NCBI RefSeq assembly: GCF_000186865.1
Contig: NW_008705714.1
Location: forward strand, 1-13,286
Length of the DNA stretch: 13,286 nucleotides
Direction: 5' to 3'
Origin: Aureococcus anophagefferens
Taxonomy: Eukaryota; Sar; Pelagophyceae; Pelagomonadales; Pelagomonadaceae
Made by a program: the position numbers and the translations under genes. This document shows, piece after piece, positions 1-7,134 of this stretch (the first letter of the stretch is position 1; every line of letters starts with the position of its first letter). The notes beneath the pieces were generated by a model. That model was not told where the DNA came from, did not search any database, and was given only the letters and a program-made list of their open reading frames with translations.

Positions 1-2
1 GG

Positions 3-1399
3 CAGATGCCCCTGGACAACGTCGGCAACTACGACGAGACATTCCTGGACCTCTGCGCCTACGCGAGCACCGGCGCCTACCTCGTGCCGAGCGACGACGT
101 CGCGGTGCAAGTGCTGATTCCCTTCGAGAAGAGCCCGCACATCACGCTCCTCATCTTCACGCTCGGGGGCAAGCTGCTGCGGATCCTCGTGGGCATCATC
201 GGCACCACGGACATCGCGCCGCACCCCTTCCACCTCTCGTTGGTGAAGGACAAGACGCGCATTGGACTTTTCCAGACGGACAACGGCTGGATCACGCACC
301 GCACGAAGTACGAGGGCTTCAAGGTCTACTTCGCCGACGACAACGTCCTGGGCAACTCCCCGTGCTGCCTGAACTTCGACGGCCACAAGTCCAACACGGA
401 CAAGGTCCCGGGCACGCTCGAGGACGAGGCCGTGCCCATATTGCTCCGCGAGAACCAGACCTTCGGGCACACGCCCCTGGCCCACTCGACCGCTATCGGG
501 ACCCAGCAGGCGGATTTGCCGCAGGGCATCATCCAGCGCGCCAAGGCCAAATTCGCTGACCTGATGCGCTCCCAGGTCCGCGGCTCCCTGAAGAAGCGCG
601 GGAAGTACAAGGGCCGCGTCTCGACGGCGACTGTCCTCCGGCTCATCGAGCAGGCCTTCTTCGAGTCGGGCGTCGACGACCCGGCGAAGATCATGGACGA
701 CCACAAGCGCTTGGCTACTGGGTCGAGGAGGGCTGGCTCATGTGGGACCCGCGGCAGACCATGAACCGCGCGAAGCTCGACTTCGGGAACGCGCTCGGCA
801 AGGGCGACGCCGCGGAGGCCGACGCGGGCGAGCGCTCCGCGGGCGCGCAGAACCTGGACCGGGCCATGGAGATGGCGCGCGCCGACGTCGAAGCCGTCGG
901 CGGCGCCGTGCACAAGGCGTACACGCCGCCCGTCGACTTGGACGAGGCCGCGGCGGTCCACGTCCCGCGGCGTACGCGCGAAGACCGTGCGCAATACGGA
1001 CTGGTGGTCACGGACGACGACTACGTCAAGGCCATCTCCTCAGAGGGCGCGCGCGCCCTCGCGGAGCGCGCCGCGGAGGCGGCGAAGGCCTCCAAGGTGA
1101 GCGAGCGCTGGGAGAAGCGCCGCGCCGAGATCCGGGCCGTCGAGAAGCAGGTCGCCGACGGGGCGCCGCTCGAGAACCTGAAGGTGGGCCAGCTCAAGTC
1201 GCTGATCTACGGGCGCACGGGGAGCGGGGCGAAGGCGTCGAACAACAAGGAGGGCGCCATGCTCGCGGAGGCGCGCGTCGCGCTCGGCCGCGATCTGATG
1301 CTCCCGCCGACTCCGACGCGACGCGGGGCCGAGGATTCGGCCGACGCTGCTGGCGACGGCTCCGACGGCGAGCTCGAGGACGGCGCCGACGACCCATGA
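3..1399 (+). pseudogene. Pogo/Tigger-like (DDE_1) transposase, 5' truncated by window edge, frameshifted
   Basis: The frame is open from the left edge, so the N-terminal DNA-binding part lies outside. Numbering from the ATG at 6, NYDET (D10), a GWITHRTKYEGF block typical of DDE_1 nucleases (GWMT...F in Tigger/jerky proteins), NFDGHKS (D125) and a TQQADLPQG segment (D170) supply a plausible DDD catalytic triad. The 45-residue gap between the second and third Asp is longer than in classical pogo. The family cuts and pastes DNA transposons in the nucleus. At about 705-716 the frame must change: the C-terminal part (GYWVEEGWL then MWDPRQ, from 713) continues one frame over to a TGA at 1397-1399. 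One missing base would explain this. The tail is Ala/Glu-rich and helical, with an LKVGQLKSLI stretch vaguely like a SAP helix. Codon third positions are strongly G/C, so the copy looks adapted to its host. A spliced domesticated gene or a sequencing error is possible instead of a pseudogene. Confidence 0.72.
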
Positions 1400-2096
1400 C
1401 TCCGCGATGCCCGCCAGGCCGCGGCTACCGACGAGTGCGGGCCCGCGGAGGCCGATCCCGCTGGGGTGGTCCAAATTACAACCTCCTCGAAAACCATGGT
1501 TTCGGTAGGACCACAGGACGACTTCCGGGGCGCACCCGCCCGCGAGCTTCGGTGTCCTCCCAGATGCGAGGGGTCCCTCGGGGATGGTGGCTCGGCGGCT
1601 CCTGTGGTTTTGTTCTTCAGCTCCGCTAGGTTGCCCCTAAAGTTGATGTTTTCTTGGTCCAAATTGCACGAAGCGCGGATACGAAATCGTCATTTAACTT
1701 TTCAAATCAACCATCAGATAATTTATATACGGTCATTTTCACTAATAGAAGCACTGTTACTGTGCCTACTGTAATCTCACAATCAACCGGAATCTCGGCC
1801 CCGTTTCGGCGAGGAACCGTTAAAAAAAGTCGGAGCGACGTCCTCAAAGCGAGGTCGACGTATCTTGGTCCTCGTTCGAGGGGGCCGGCGTCCCACGCGG
1901 TGCTGGGGCGACGCCGGCGGCGCGGAGTCGCTACTGGTCCTCGTGGCGCCTACCCACGAGACGAGGCGTGACCCCCACCTCTTGGCGCGCGTCCGGCGGC
2001 CCCTCGGGGAACGTCGTTCGGGCGAGCCCTCGGACGTCGACGTACGAGGGTGACACTCTTTTCGTAGGCAATCATCGAAGGAACGCGCACAGGATC
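1400..2096. other. Intergenic region with an AT-rich island
   Basis: No convincing gene is seen. A distinctly AT-richer stretch at about 1640-1830 holds a TATA-like TTTATATAC at 1722-1730. It lies about 370 bases before the next ATG, so a promoter role is only a guess. The motif GGTCCAAATT occurs near 1469 and again near 1659 in direct orientation. From about 1840 to 2090 the DNA is GC-rich. The reading frame of the next gene stays open upstream to 1968, but with arginine/serine-rich, non-protein-like content. Confidence 0.3.
1466..1514. repeat. Nested palindrome (foldback)
   Basis: GTGGTCC at 1466-1472 pairs with GGACCAC at 1508-1514. Inside lies the perfect 12-base palindrome AAACCATGGTTT (1491-1502), with CGA to its left and CG to its right. 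It sits about 70 bases after the transposase stop codon, so it could be a subterminal or terminal structure of that transposon. No flanking target duplication is evident. Confidence 0.4.
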
Positions 2097-3161
2097 ATGT
2101 CCTGCTACACGCACAGCAAGCGACTCGTCCTTCTGTTGGGCGTACTCGGCGTCGGGCTCTCGAGCGCGCCGTCGAAGGAGGCGCCGTGGGGGGGGGGCGA
2201 GAGGCGCTTATCAGCAACATCGGGGCGGTTGTTACAGCAACCCGAGGTGAAAACTAGCGGGTCATTGCAGAACACCACGTTCATAGTGCGTATTAATCAC
2301 AAGCACGGCACTATTGTAGCGAACCGTTACCTGGAGGTGTGGTCTGACGCTCTTCAAAAATACGGAATATCGCACATTGTTTTTTACGGTTCCAATTTGA
2401 AGATCGAGCATATGCGCAAGACTTTCGGTGGTTTGAATGTTCATATTTGTGAGAATGATGATGATGTTGGTGGATTTTTCTGGTATCATCTGAAATGCTC
2501 GAACACTACAACAGGATACACTACAACAGGATACATGTTTGCTCACGATGACGCTACTTTGGATTTGAAAAGCCTGAGTGAGTCGATGGACTCAAATCAA
2601 TCTTGGTTTACCTTAGCTCAACAACCAATAGTACCTTTGGACATTACGAATGAGATTCAACCAATAGTACCTTTGGGCATTACGAATGAGATTCTCGCTA
2701 GCCTTCTTGTGAAGAATGATGGGTGGCATTGGGTTAATACACCATGGGGTGTACCAGCAATATTGAACGCCTTGGATGATCCAGACTTCTCGGCTAAGTA
2801 CAGGGCATCTCTCTGGACATGTACTCAAGACTCGGGATCGATCCATTTTCGTGGTCGAAGTGATGTCTTCTTCATCTCGTCAAGGCAATACCCCGTATTT
2901 AAGGAGGCGGCTTCGCTTTTTGCAAAACATGAAGTTTTTTTGGAGATCGCTCTACCGACCATTGCGTATTGCATTCTTGGGGAGTTTCAGTCAATGTCAT
3001 TATGGCAGCAAAATCGGCAGCAAAATCCTGACCAGCCTAGCGGACTGTCCCTCCCCCTCCCTCCTGGATATCAGGTCTATCATCCACTCAAGCTGAGTTA
3101 TCAACACAATTACGATTACCTGATGCAATGGTCTGCGCCATGGTTTGCGCCACTTCTTTAG
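2097..3161 (+). CDS. Putative type II Golgi/ER glycosyltransferase-like protein (GT-A type, HDD motif)
   Basis: A 354-residue protein. The ATG at 2097 is chosen because it is followed at once by a basic N-terminus and a hydrophobic run (LVLLLGVLGVGL, about residues 10-21), as in a signal anchor; the frame upstream is not protein-like. A lumenal domain follows. NRYLEVWSDALQKYG and SHIVFYG suggest a nucleotide-binding fold. GYMFAHDDATLDL (His150-Asp151-Asp152) matches the DXD-type metal/nucleotide-sugar site of GT-A enzymes. GWHWVNTPWG, RSDVFFISSRQYPVF, HEVFLEIALPT (around 280-288) and a terminal PLKLSYQHNYDYLMQW follow. This layout recalls STELLO/DUF288-related and other eukaryotic Golgi glycosyltransferase-like families; substrate unknown. 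The gene is AT-richer than its surroundings and holds four in-frame tandem duplications (12, 12, 15 and 36 bp). It shows no stop or frameshift, which argues that it is functional. Recent transfer or a young duplicate would explain the composition. Confidence 0.6.
   Translation: MSCYTHSKRLVLLLGVLGVGLSSAPSKEAPWGGGERRLSATSGRLLQQPEVKTSGSLQNTTFIVRINHKHGTIVANRYLEVWSDALQKYGISHIVFYGSNLKIEHMRKTFGGLNVHICENDDDVGGFFWYHLKCSNTTTGYTTTGYMFAHDDATLDLKSLSESMDSNQSWFTLAQQPIVPLDITNEIQPIVPLGITNEILASLLVKNDGWHWVNTPWGVPAILNALDDPDFSAKYRASLWTCTQDSGSIHFRGRSDVFFISSRQYPVFKEAASLFAKHEVFLEIALPTIAYCILGEFQSMSLWQQNRQQNPDQPSGLSLPLPPGYQVYHPLKLSYQHNYDYLMQWSAPWFAPLL
2503..2532 (+). repeat. 15-bp exact tandem duplication in the glycosyltransferase gene
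   Basis: Two perfect copies (2503-2517 and 2518-2532) of ACACTACAACAGGAT duplicate five codons and give the repeated TTTGY peptide just before the HDD motif. The length is a multiple of three. Confidence 0.9.
2622..2693 (+). repeat. 36-bp tandem duplication in the glycosyltransferase gene
   Basis: Two copies (2622-2657 and 2658-2693) differ at one base (GACATT versus GGCATT). They encode QPIVPLDITNEI and QPIVPLGITNEI, a twelve-codon in-frame duplication with a single Asp/Gly difference, so the event is recent. Confidence 0.92.
3004..3027 (+). repeat. 12-bp exact tandem duplication
   Basis: GGCAGCAAAATC occurs twice without a gap (3004-3015 and 3016-3027) inside the glycosyltransferase gene, giving QQN-R-QQN. 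It is in frame. Confidence 0.88.
3128..3151 (+). repeat. 12-bp near-exact tandem duplication
   Basis: ATGGTCTGCGCC (3128-3139) is followed by ATGGTTTGCGCC (3140-3151), one transition apart, producing WSAPWFAP at the C-terminus. It is in frame, the fourth such event in this gene. Confidence 0.8.
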
Positions 3162-3599
3162 TATGTTTCCACAACGATACGAAGAAAAGCTCGTTACTGC
3201 GGTCTCTGAATTCCAGCGACCTCGGATAGCACTAGGCGATTGATCGAGCCCGCCCAACCTCCCCCCATCCCAAGCAGACCACGCGCCGCGCGCAACAGCC
3301 CCCCGCCCCCAAGACACATTCGCGTCTGCCCACCCCCACAAGCAAGCACCCGGCGGACCGCGAACGCGCCGTCGGATCGTCCACGGCGACGGCGCGGCCG
3401 CCGCTCTCCAGCTCCGCTCTCCCTAGCACTCGCGCAACGACGTCGGACAAGCTGACGACGCACGCCGCCTCCATTCCACGCGTGCCCAAAGAAAGCGTGG
3501 CACCGACAGGCTCCTACCTTGCAGCCCGCCGTATGTAGTAGTAATATATTCTTCGGACGTTCGCGCATCCTGCCTCGCTCCGCCCGCCGGCGACTGTCG
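3162..3599. other. Intergenic, C-rich, no gene recognised
   Basis: This stretch is pyrimidine-rich on the plus strand at 3240-3350. It contains open frames only of Pro/Arg/Ser-rich content, which are composition artefacts. An AT-rich spot lies at 3536-3552. No promoter or RNA gene was recognised. Confidence 0.3.
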
Positions 3600-4070
3600 T
3601 TAGGGACCGCCGCCGCGGCGGCACTGGGGGAAGGCGTCCGCGACGTGCGCCTCGAGGAGCGCGTCCGCCTCCTTGTAGAGCTCCGCGTCGAGGCGCGCGT
3701 AGTCCGCGAAGGCTGCGAGGAAGTCCCCCGCGGGGTGGTCCTTGGACTTGGTGTGGGTCGTCGGGCCCCTGTGCTTGTCGCCCTGGACCTTGGCGACGGT
3801 GCAATAATATAGTACATCGAACCCAGCTTCGAATTTCTTATTGCTTTTCTTAAGAGCTGTTAACGTTCTCAGGTGCACGACGTCTGCAAACTTTTTGACA
3901 TGATCAAAGGCAGTGGAAGCATTGCCGCCTTTGTCGCCATCCAGGGCATCAATCCAACATTCCTGTATGTCCTCTCCGGGGTCCTTGTCGATTGTGCCAG
4001 CTGCGGCTTTGCTCAGGTAGTTCAACTGGTTCCAGCCTGCCTTGTCCTCCGGATTTACAGTGGAGTACAG
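3600..4070 (-). CDS. Unidentified composite reading frame, 5' end missing
   Basis: The minus strand is open from 4070 (after a TAG at 4071-4073) to a TAA at 3600-3602, about 156 codons, with no in-frame ATG. It is therefore an exon or a 5'-truncated gene. CTACTTAG just upstream could be a splice acceptor. The N-terminal part (4070 to about 3800) has mixed base composition and reads NPEDKAGWNQLNYLSK, then DPGEDIQECWIDALDGDKGG and a Lys-rich helix. The C-terminal part (about 3795-3600) has strongly G/C third positions and reads DHPAGDFLAAFADYARLDAELYKEADALLEAH. That C-terminal helix is faintly reminiscent of the ends of sulfotransferases, but this is weak. The change of composition near 3795 suggests two joined pieces. 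The 63-bp array begins only about 38 bases upstream, so the original 5' half may have been lost to rearrangement. Function not recognised. Confidence 0.4.
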   Translation of the reverse strand: MYSTVNPEDKAGWNQLNYLSKAAAGTIDKDPGEDIQECWIDALDGDKGGNASTAFDHVKKFADVVHLRTLTALKKSNKKFEAGFDVLYYCTVAKVQGDKHRGPTTHTKSKDHPAGDFLAAFADYARLDAELYKEADALLEAHVADAFPQCRRGGGP

Positions 4071-4107
4071 CTAAGTAGTTTTGGCGGTTGTTAGCATCAC
4101 CAACAAC

Positions 4108-4411
4108 TTAATGTCAAGACGGGCCCCACCGGCGCATAATTATATCAAGACGGGCCCCGCTCGGCACAAATTAATGTCAAGACGGGCCCCGCCGGCGCAT
4201 AATTATATCAAGACGGGCCCCGCTCGGCACAAATTAATGTCAAGACGGGCCCCACCGGCGCATAATTATATCAAGACGGGCCCCGCTCGGCACAAATTAA
4301 TATCAAGACGGGCCCCACCGGCGCATAATTATATCAAGACGGGCCCCGCTCGGCTCGTAAGAATATCCCCCCAAAATATATCAGGACGGGCCCCGCTCAA
4401 GACGGACCCCT
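4108..4411. repeat. 63-bp tandem repeat array, four units plus decayed end
   Basis: Units begin with TTAATGTC at 4108, 4171 and 4234 and with TTAATATC at 4297. Each is 63 bp and consists of two half-units of 31 and 32 bp that share TCAAGACGGGCCCC. After 4359 the pattern decays, with further partial copies (CAGGACGGGCCCC near 4382 and CAAGACGGACCCC near 4398). The core contains the palindrome GGGCCC. The period is a multiple of three and one frame happens to lack stops, so a repetitive open frame runs through; nothing else supports translation. Confidence 0.95.
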
Positions 4412-4690
4412 CGTTTCGACCGACGGATAACGCTATCGATGATGTGATGCGCCGGCGCCGTGCCGTTTCGCTAGGTGGTGCACGAATCGCGCGTGCGCTA
4501 GCGACGACGAGGCGGGAGCGCAAAAAATCCTGCTGGCGGCGTCCTGCGACGAGATTTTCGATCACTGCGACTGCGGGGCGCGCCCCCACTCGATTTCAGC
4601 AGCTCCAGGTTTACATATCGTGACAGCTGATATGGGGCAACTCATCGCCTCTCTGTGATCGCCCTGCGGCTGACTTGGGTTCTAATCTCC
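4412..4690. other. Unassigned GC-rich spacer
   Basis: No recognisable gene. A short plus-strand open stretch ending at the TGA near 4659 (containing ILLAASCDEIFDHCDCG) has some protein-like character, but it has no start codon and no family resemblance that I can name. Confidence 0.25.
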
Positions 4691-4691
4691 C

Positions 4692-4707
4692 CCGCGCGCG
4701 CGCGCGC

Positions 4708-4784
<77 letters not shown>
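4692..4784. repeat. Compound simple-sequence tract (CG)n(ACG)n(GCG)n
   Basis: A CG dinucleotide run (about 4692-4710) passes directly into ten ACG units (4711-4740) and then into about fourteen GCG units (4741-4784). Poly-Arg open frames on both strands here are artefacts of the repeat. The alternating CG run has Z-DNA potential. Confidence 0.95.
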
Positions 4785-4786
<2 letters not shown>

Positions 4787-5078
4787 CCGACCGGCCCTGA
4801 AAGTCGGTGCCAGCAGGAACTCGCCGGGGCCAAGGGGAAGTCGCCCGACACCTCCCCGAGTACGCCCAAGTAGGATTGTAGGATTTAATCAGTTTACCAC
4901 CCTGTAGCCTGAGCTCGAGGTCACTCGAGGACTACTTCAAATTCAAGCCCAGTGGCCTTTACCGAACCCCGATTAGGAGTAGGCAGCTCAGGCCACGAGA
5001 GTGTCGCCTCATATAAGCGGGGTCCCTCGTGGTGCGCTACCACGCTCCTTCTCTAAGAAAAAACAACAAAAATATGAA
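4785..5078. other. Intergenic spacer between the two repeat sets
   Basis: No gene is seen. CCACGAG (4993-4999) can pair with CTCGTGG (5026-5032), or the alternative hairpin GTGGT-GCGCT-ACCAC (5029-5043) can form. CATATAAG at 5010-5017 is TATA-like, but no start codon or gene follows within a sensible distance. Confidence 0.25.
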
Positions 5079-5245
5079 GGTGGGGCCCGTCTTGGTGTTA
5101 TATGGGGAAAAGTGTCGATATGATGGGACCATTAATTCCAAGGTAATAATGGTCAAAAATGGTGGACGGTGAGGTCCCTTTTGATGTTTTGTTTAGAAGT
5201 GAGGTCCGTTTTGACATTATTTTGGAGGTGCCGCTGGCTCCCCCA
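5079..5245 (-). repeat. Decayed inverted copies of the 31-bp half-repeat
   Basis: Read on the minus strand, 5095-5079 gives CCAAGACGGGCCCCACC, almost the core of the array at 4108-4411 but in opposite orientation. Two poorer copies (near 5218-5199 and 5187-5169) read AATGTCAAAACGGACCTCAC and CATCAAAAGGGACCTCAC and are 30 bp apart. Most differences from the array core are G-to-A or C-to-T. These copies lie just 3' of the RNase H relic, so the family may belong to the 3' end of that retroelement. Confidence 0.7.
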
Positions 5246-5257
5246 TCTCCGCAGGAC

Positions 5258-5521
5258 CTAGTCGCGTGCCTGAGAAAGGGCCATCTTATGGTCGCGAACC
5301 ATCATAGCCAAGGGAACGAGGAGGTCATGGAGCGACTCATCAACCTCTAAACGAACGGGTTCCATGAACCCATACTCTCTGGCCTTCTGGAGGAAGGCCT
5401 CCAAATTCTGGCGACTTAAATCGTCAGCCATACCATTAACCCAGCCGGCAAAATGCCGTGTAATCGCTTCCATGTTATGCTGAGCCAAAAATTCAAAACG
5501 TCTCATCGATAACTCGTATAA
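5258..5521 (-). pseudogene. Retroelement RNase H C-terminal relic
   Basis: Read from about 5521 to the TAG at 5258, the protein runs VLYELSMRRFEFLAQHN, then ITRHFAGWVNGMADDLSRQN and about 55 further residues to LSQARD. The segment H-F-A-G-x-x-N-x-x-A-D-x-L-S-R matches the signature at the end of RNase H domains in Ty3/gypsy- and DIRS-type polyproteins (HIPGxxNxxADALSR), including the final Asp. No reverse transcriptase or integrase is left, since the upstream side switches abruptly at 5522 to a GC-rich host gene on the other strand. The segment is AT-richer than its neighbour, as expected of a younger insertion. It has no internal stop. The 31-bp repeats follow directly downstream, in what would be the element's 3' untranslated end. 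Confidence 0.55.
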
Positions 5522-6187
5522 GACTGGGTCTCGCGCCACCCGCACCTGCGGCGGCTCTCGCGCGCGGGCTCGACCGGCGACCTCGCGGCGGCCGCGGCGG
5601 CGGTCCAGGCCGAGGAGGCCAAGGTCCAGGTCGAGGCGGTTGCGCCGGCCCCCGACGTGCCGCCGGCGGCGGAGCCCGCGCCGTCCGTGACGCCGTCGCC
5701 GCCGACGTCCGCGCGGACGCGGCCCGCGCGCGAGAGCCGCGTCGCGCGCGCGACGGGCGACGGCGCGCGCGTCATCCCCGACGCGGAGGTGCCTCCAGAG
5801 ATGGAGGCGCTCCTCCGGTCGCTCCAGACCGCGGCCGCCGCGCGCGGTCCGCTCCGGCGGCCCGCGGCGGACGTCGCGGCGCTCTTCGCGGCCGCGACGC
5901 GCCTCTTCGAGGCCGCGGCCGTCGCCGCGGCCACGCCGCCGGGCGACGACGACGACGAGCTCGAGTCCCTCGACGCCATCGCGCGCGGCGCGGAACGCGC
6001 CGCGGACGCGTTCGTCGAAGGCCGCCGCCCGGACCTCGCCGCGTCCCTCGCGACGATTATGGACGCCGCGGCGCCGAACGCGGCGCCGGAGGGCGACGTG
6101 CCCGTCGACGTCACGGTCGAAATGGAGCCTCTCCGCGCGCGGTTCCTGTCCCGCGGCGAGCTCGACGAGGGCCGAAACGCGCCCTGA
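5522..6187 (+). CDS. Ala-rich acidic protein, 5' end missing
   Basis: The frame opens after a TAA at 5519-5521 and runs to a TGA at 6185-6187 (221 codons) with almost exclusively G/C third positions, which is good evidence for a real host gene. No ATG lies near its beginning, so it is a 3' exon or a truncated gene. It starts with SRHPHLRRLSRAGSTGDL and continues with a long Ala/Glu helix (AAAAAAVQAEEAKVQVEAV), a Pro/Thr linker and predicted helices (PPEMEALLRSLQTAAA, then DVAALFAAATRLFEAAAVAA). An acidic DDDDELESLD patch follows, then helices ending in RFLSRGELDEG. I do not recognise a family. The 5' limit coincides exactly with the edge of the RNase H relic, so the retroelement insertion may have replaced the upstream part, or the remaining exons lie beyond it. 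Confidence 0.5.
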   Translation, partial: DWVSRHPHLRRLSRAGSTGDLAAAAAAVQAEEAKVQVEAVAPAPDVPPAAEPAPSVTPSPPTSARTRPARESRVARATGDGARVIPDAEVPPEMEALLRSLQTAAAARGPLRRPAADVAALFAAATRLFEAAAVAAATPPGDDDDELESLDAIARGAERAADAFVEGRRPDLAASLATIMDAAAPNAAPEGDVPVDVTVEMEPLRARFLSRGELDEGRNAP

Positions 6188-6518
6188 CGTTGCATCAAGT
6201 CTTGCACCGCCAGGGTGCGTTCTCCTCTTTTTGCTGTTCCTACTTCCAGCCACCTCCTGTCTCCCTTCACGTTGGGAATGGCCCCTGTCTCCCTTTGCTT
6301 TTTCTAGTGCGCGCCACGAAAACGAGCCCGCACAAGCGACGTGCGCTTTCGTGGCGCCTTTCTCTAATGTTGTATCGCGATCGCCTCGAGCTGCCTCTCA
6401 TACTAACCCGGGCCAGTGATGCTACGCCGATAGAGTTGCTATATCCGCGCGCGTAGCACGAAGGACGATGTGCGCCAGGAGGTTCTTGCAAAGGCAGAAG
6501 GCCATCGTCAGCAGATGC
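6188..6518. other. Intergenic region with a small foldback
   Basis: Apart from the palindromic unit at 6301-6363, no gene or RNA is recognised. The sequence is of mixed composition with pyrimidine runs (6221-6310). Confidence 0.3.
6301..6363. repeat. Short foldback element with possible TTTCT flanks
   Basis: GCGCCACGAAA (6311-6321) and TTTCGTGGCGC (6347-6357) form a perfect 11-bp inverted repeat around a 25-base loop. TTTCT occurs just outside on both sides (6301-6305 and 6359-6363), which could be a 5-bp target duplication, though such a short match can occur by chance. Confidence 0.4.
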
Positions 6519-6572
6519 TTGAAGCGTTTTTGTGCTGGGATATCATGGTTGAAGCGTTTTTCTGCTGGGATG
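6519..6572. repeat. 30-bp period tandem duplication
   Basis: TTGAAGCGTTTTTGTGCTGGGAT at 6519 recurs at 6549 with one change (TTTTTC for TTTTTG), a 30-bp period with a short spacer. No coding context is clear. Confidence 0.8.
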
Positions 6573-6589
6573 CTTCGTGCTTCGAGTCG

Positions 6590-7010
6590 CTTCTCGTCGG
6601 AAGTCCGCGAGCCCGTAAAGGTCCGCGTGAGCTCGGCGAAGCGGCCCGCGTCGGCGGGCGCGCGCGGAAGCGCGACCGAGGGGCGAGTCCTCGAAGGCAG
6701 CGCCGCGCCTTGAGGAACGGGTCCCGTGTTCGTTGTCGCGGACATGGCGCAGGAGCGCGCGGCGCGTCATGTTCTTCTCGAAGGACGAGCGCGGCGTCGA
6801 CCAGGGCGCGCGCCCCGAGGATTTCGTCGACGTCTCGGACGTCCCGCGGGACGGCGAGCGCCTCGAGGATCGCCGCGGACCGCGCGCCGACGATCGACGC
6901 TCCAGGTGAAGCCGTCGACGCCCAGCGCCTCGAGCGGGCCGCGCAGGAGGTCCGAAGGTCACCTCGTCGATTTCGATGCCGGCGCGGCTGCCTCTTTGTC
7001 GTCGACCCAC
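6590..7010 (-). pseudogene. Multiply frameshifted gene relic
   Basis: On the minus strand several neighbouring frames each hold a protein-like piece with G/C-rich third positions, in consistent order: AGIEIDEVTFG, then LLRGPLEALGVDGFTWS, then SAAILEALAVPRDVRDVDEI with GARALVDAALVLREEHD, then LPRAPADAGRFAELTRTFT. At least three frame changes join them, so this is either a decayed gene or poorly assembled sequence. No family is recognised. Plus-strand frames in the same place are Arg-rich shadows. Confidence 0.35.
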
Positions 7011-7134
7011 CTTTGCCCTAAATCTGGGCGCGTTCGTCGCCGAGCGCGTGTCCGTGTCGACAGCTCCGAGATCGCGTCGATCGTCTGCATGCCTACATGT
7101 AAGTAAATAAATAAATAAATGAAACTAAATAGGT

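Noticed and set aside
1968..2096. Upstream ATG at 1968 as the start of the glycosyltransferase gene
   Set aside because: The 43 extra residues are Arg/Ser-rich and would bury the signal anchor; the ATG at 2097 places it correctly at the N-terminus.
3194..3817. Arg/Pro/Ser-rich minus- and plus-strand ORFs
   Set aside because: Low-complexity products of C-rich DNA and shadows of the frame at 3600-4070.
4081..4623. A 180-residue plus-strand ORF with 21-residue repeats over the tandem array
   Set aside because: It follows only from the 63-bp period being divisible by three; the amino acids outside the repeats are not protein-like and there is no upstream gene signal.
4642..4873. Poly-arginine ORFs on both strands
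   Set aside because: Direct translation of the (ACG)n/(GCG)n tract; no flanking protein-like sequence.
5503..6270. Long minus-strand ORFs opposite the Ala-rich gene
   Set aside because: Arg/Ser-rich shadows of the plus-strand frame, which has the expected G/C third positions.
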